From Bacteroidota bacterium (GTDB lineage: Bacteria; Bacteroidota; Bacteroidia; Bacteroidales; GCA-2748055), in the NCBI GenBank assembly GCA_024244665.1, contig JAAEOI010000235.1, forward strand, positions 1 through 24,497: a stretch of 24,497 nucleotides of DNA, in the 5' to 3' direction. A program made the position numbers and the translations under genes. The notes below the pieces were generated by a model. It made no database searches. It was not told the DNA's origin and saw nothing but the letters and a program-made list of their open reading frames with translations. Below are positions 23,504 to 24,497 of this stretch, piece after piece. Position 1 is the stretch's first letter; every line of letters begins with the position of its first letter.

Positions 23504-24430
23504 ATGCAGATTCATTTTTCCATGGAGCAGATCCCGGAAATCAGATTTCCGGTGGTTACCATGGGTTCTTTTGATGGTGTCCATGCCGGCCACCGCGTAA
23601 TTATCGCCCGTTTGAATACACTTGCCCGCATGGCCGGTGGCAGCTCAGTACTGATAACCTTTCATCCCCATCCCCGTAAGGTGCTCTACCCCGAAACAGC
23701 AGGGAAGGAGCTGAGGCTGATCACCACCCTTGAGGAAAAGTGCAGGGTGCTGGAGGAGACCGGCCTTGACCACCTGCTTGTCCTTGAGTTTACAAAGGAT
23801 TTTTCCTTTACCACCTCCGAACAGTTTGTGGAGGAGTACCTGGTGCGGAAACTTCATGCCCACACCATCGTGGTGGGATTTAATCACTACTTCGGGCACA
23901 ATAAGGAGGGGAGTTTCGAGTCGCTCTACCAGGTCAGCGACAAGCATGGATTCAAGGTGGAGGAGATTCCAGTGCAGGAGATACAGAATGAGACCGTAAG
24001 CAGTACGAAAATCAGGAAAGCCCTGACAGATGGGCATATACAGCGGGCCAACGCCCACCTTGAGCACCACTTTGTTATGCGGGGAGGGCTGCAACTCCTT
24101 TCCCCCGAATCGAAACAATTCAACAGGCCCTCTTTCAGGATGCTCGTTGGCGATCCCAATAAACTGGTTCCGCCGCGGGGCTCCTATGCGGTCTCCTTTT
24201 GCTTTGACGGCAACCTTAAGAAAGGATTGCTGCGCATCAGGAAGGGGAGGATACTTCTCTTTTCCATAGAGAGAGAGGAGTGCCGGGTAAGCGGGGAGCT
24301 GTTTGTACATTTCCAAAAGCACCTGCCAGGTGGGGGCGAAGAGCTGCCGGAGAAGGAGGAAGAGCTGCCGGAGAAGGAGGAAGAGCTGCTGGAGAAGGAG
24401 ATCAAGGCTGTTGAAGAGCTTATTTATTAA
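23504..24430 (+). CDS. ribF: RibF-like FAD synthetase with a degenerate flavokinase domain
   Basis: Protein of 308 aa related to bifunctional RibF (riboflavin to FMN, FMN to FAD). The N-terminal FMN adenylyltransferase domain (about 1-185) is well kept: GSFDGVHAGH (21-30), TFHPHPRKV (52-60), GFNHYFGHNKEG (125-136) and SSTKIRKAL (166-174). The C-terminal domain aligns in outline (LVPPRGSYAVSF at 221-232) but lacks the flavokinase signatures: PTAN reads PSFR at 209-212, and the usual GxxNIGxRPT segment is absent. FMN production is therefore doubtful. The last 35 residues are a charged tail of 7-residue repeats. The gene follows rex by 1 nt. A flavin gene beside HydB (flavoprotein) and Rex (NAD-linked) suggests local cofactor supply, or a recruited paralogue with another function. 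A normal ribF may exist elsewhere in the genome. Confidence 0.85.
   Translation: MQIHFSMEQIPEIRFPVVTMGSFDGVHAGHRVIIARLNTLARMAGGSSVLITFHPHPRKVLYPETAGKELRLITTLEEKCRVLEETGLDHLLVLEFTKDFSFTTSEQFVEEYLVRKLHAHTIVVGFNHYFGHNKEGSFESLYQVSDKHGFKVEEIPVQEIQNETVSSTKIRKALTDGHIQRANAHLEHHFVMRGGLQLLSPESKQFNRPSFRMLVGDPNKLVPPRGSYAVSFCFDGNLKKGLLRIRKGRILLFSIEREECRVSGELFVHFQKHLPGGGEELPEKEEELPEKEEELLEKEIKAVEELIY
24338..24400 (+). repeat. Three tandem 21-bp repeats in the 3' end of the RibF-like gene
   Basis: Copies at 24338-24358, 24359-24379 and 24380-24400 are in frame. The first two are identical and the third differs by one base, so Pro becomes Leu. The encoded unit is EELPEKE (EELLEKE in the last copy). This acidic, lysine-containing tail lies outside the catalytic domains, and in-frame copy number could vary between strains. 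Confidence 0.9.
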
Positions 24431-24442
24431 TATATTTGTCCT

Positions 24443-24497
24443 ATGGAACAAAGAATCGGGGCTGTTGTTATACTGGTGAGCGGGGAGGGTGACATCA
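24443..24497 (+). CDS. Probable TM1266-type [FeFe]-hydrogenase system regulator, 5' part only
   Basis: The window ends after 18 codons. The visible start, MEQRIGAVVILVSGEGDI, resembles the N-terminus of the small (about 80-90 aa) putative iron-only hydrogenase system regulators (TM1266-like, ACT-fold), which typically begin METRIGVVGIIV. In other genomes these genes adjoin the hydE, hydG and hydF maturase genes. It starts 12 nt after the RibF-like gene and fits the operon's theme. With so few residues the call rests on N-terminal resemblance and context. Confidence 0.55.
   Translation, partial: MEQRIGAVVILVSGEGDI

Noticed and set aside
24338..24400. Tandem 21-bp repeats as a CRISPR-like array
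   Set aside because: The repeats are contiguous, in frame with the coding sequence and have no spacers.
23645..24451. Open frame of 268 codons on the minus strand
   Set aside because: It is antisense to the RibF-like gene. Its leucine-rich start is the complement of the 21-bp repeats, not a signal peptide.

Overview
The window looks like chromosomal DNA of an anaerobic or facultatively anaerobic Bacteroidota, probably of the Bacteroidales/Marinilabiliales type. The evidence is LytS-type kinases with LytTR regulators, TlpA-like proteins with DUF4369-like N-termini, a leftover type IX secretion sorting domain, weak Shine-Dalgarno use, and promoter elements close to the Bacteroidota -33/-7 consensus (TTTG ... 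TAnnTTTG). The genus cannot be named from this sequence. No tRNA, rRNA, CRISPR array or insertion sequence was seen.

Layout. (1) 61-3814, plus strand: a membrane histidine kinase whose extracytoplasmic part resembles a TlpA-family thioredoxin protein, with a LytTR response regulator overlapping it. This block is visibly more AT-rich than what follows. (2) 3819-7948, minus strand: an operon of a cation-chloride-cotransporter-like permease, coaD and a TlpA-like protein that keeps only one active-site cysteine. (3) 8078-9154, plus strand: an orphan LytTR regulator, then a truncated T9SS sorting-domain relic. (4) 9167-11611, minus strand: lon, with a candidate sigma-54 promoter. (5) 11699-15005, minus strand: three overlapping genes for a thioredoxin-like [2Fe-2S] ferredoxin, a HydS-like iron-sulfur/PAS protein and a SpoIIE-type phosphatase. 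(6) 15126 to the window end, plus strand: hydC-hydB-hydA, a sensory [FeFe]-hydrogenase fused to a histidine kinase, a receiver protein, a receiver-kinase hybrid, rex, a RibF-like FAD synthetase and the start of a probable TM1266-type [FeFe]-hydrogenase regulator.

Blocks 5 and 6 form the system of interest. They look like a hydrogen/redox metabolic unit with its own sensing and control. The two operons diverge from a 120-bp region holding a candidate Rex operator over the hydC promoter. A better candidate Rex operator lies in front of rex, so NADH/NAD+ control plus autoregulation is likely. Several parts are altered. The HydS-like protein upstream of the phosphatase has lost all four cysteines that would hold the H-cluster (D142, L190, F295, F299) but keeps its [4Fe-4S] ligands. 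HydA keeps the four H-cluster cysteines but has lost the textbook proton-transfer residues (Q279, I282 and S299 instead of E, E, C) and several second-sphere residues (S353, S354, A358, T417). The N-terminal [2Fe-2S] domain of HydB has lost its cysteines, while a free ferredoxin of the same fold is encoded next door. The RibF-like protein has lost its flavokinase signature. Together these suggest a diverged bifurcating-hydrogenase relative with one H-cluster-based sensor and one H-cluster-free iron-sulfur sensor. That functional reading is inference; the residue changes are read directly from the translations.
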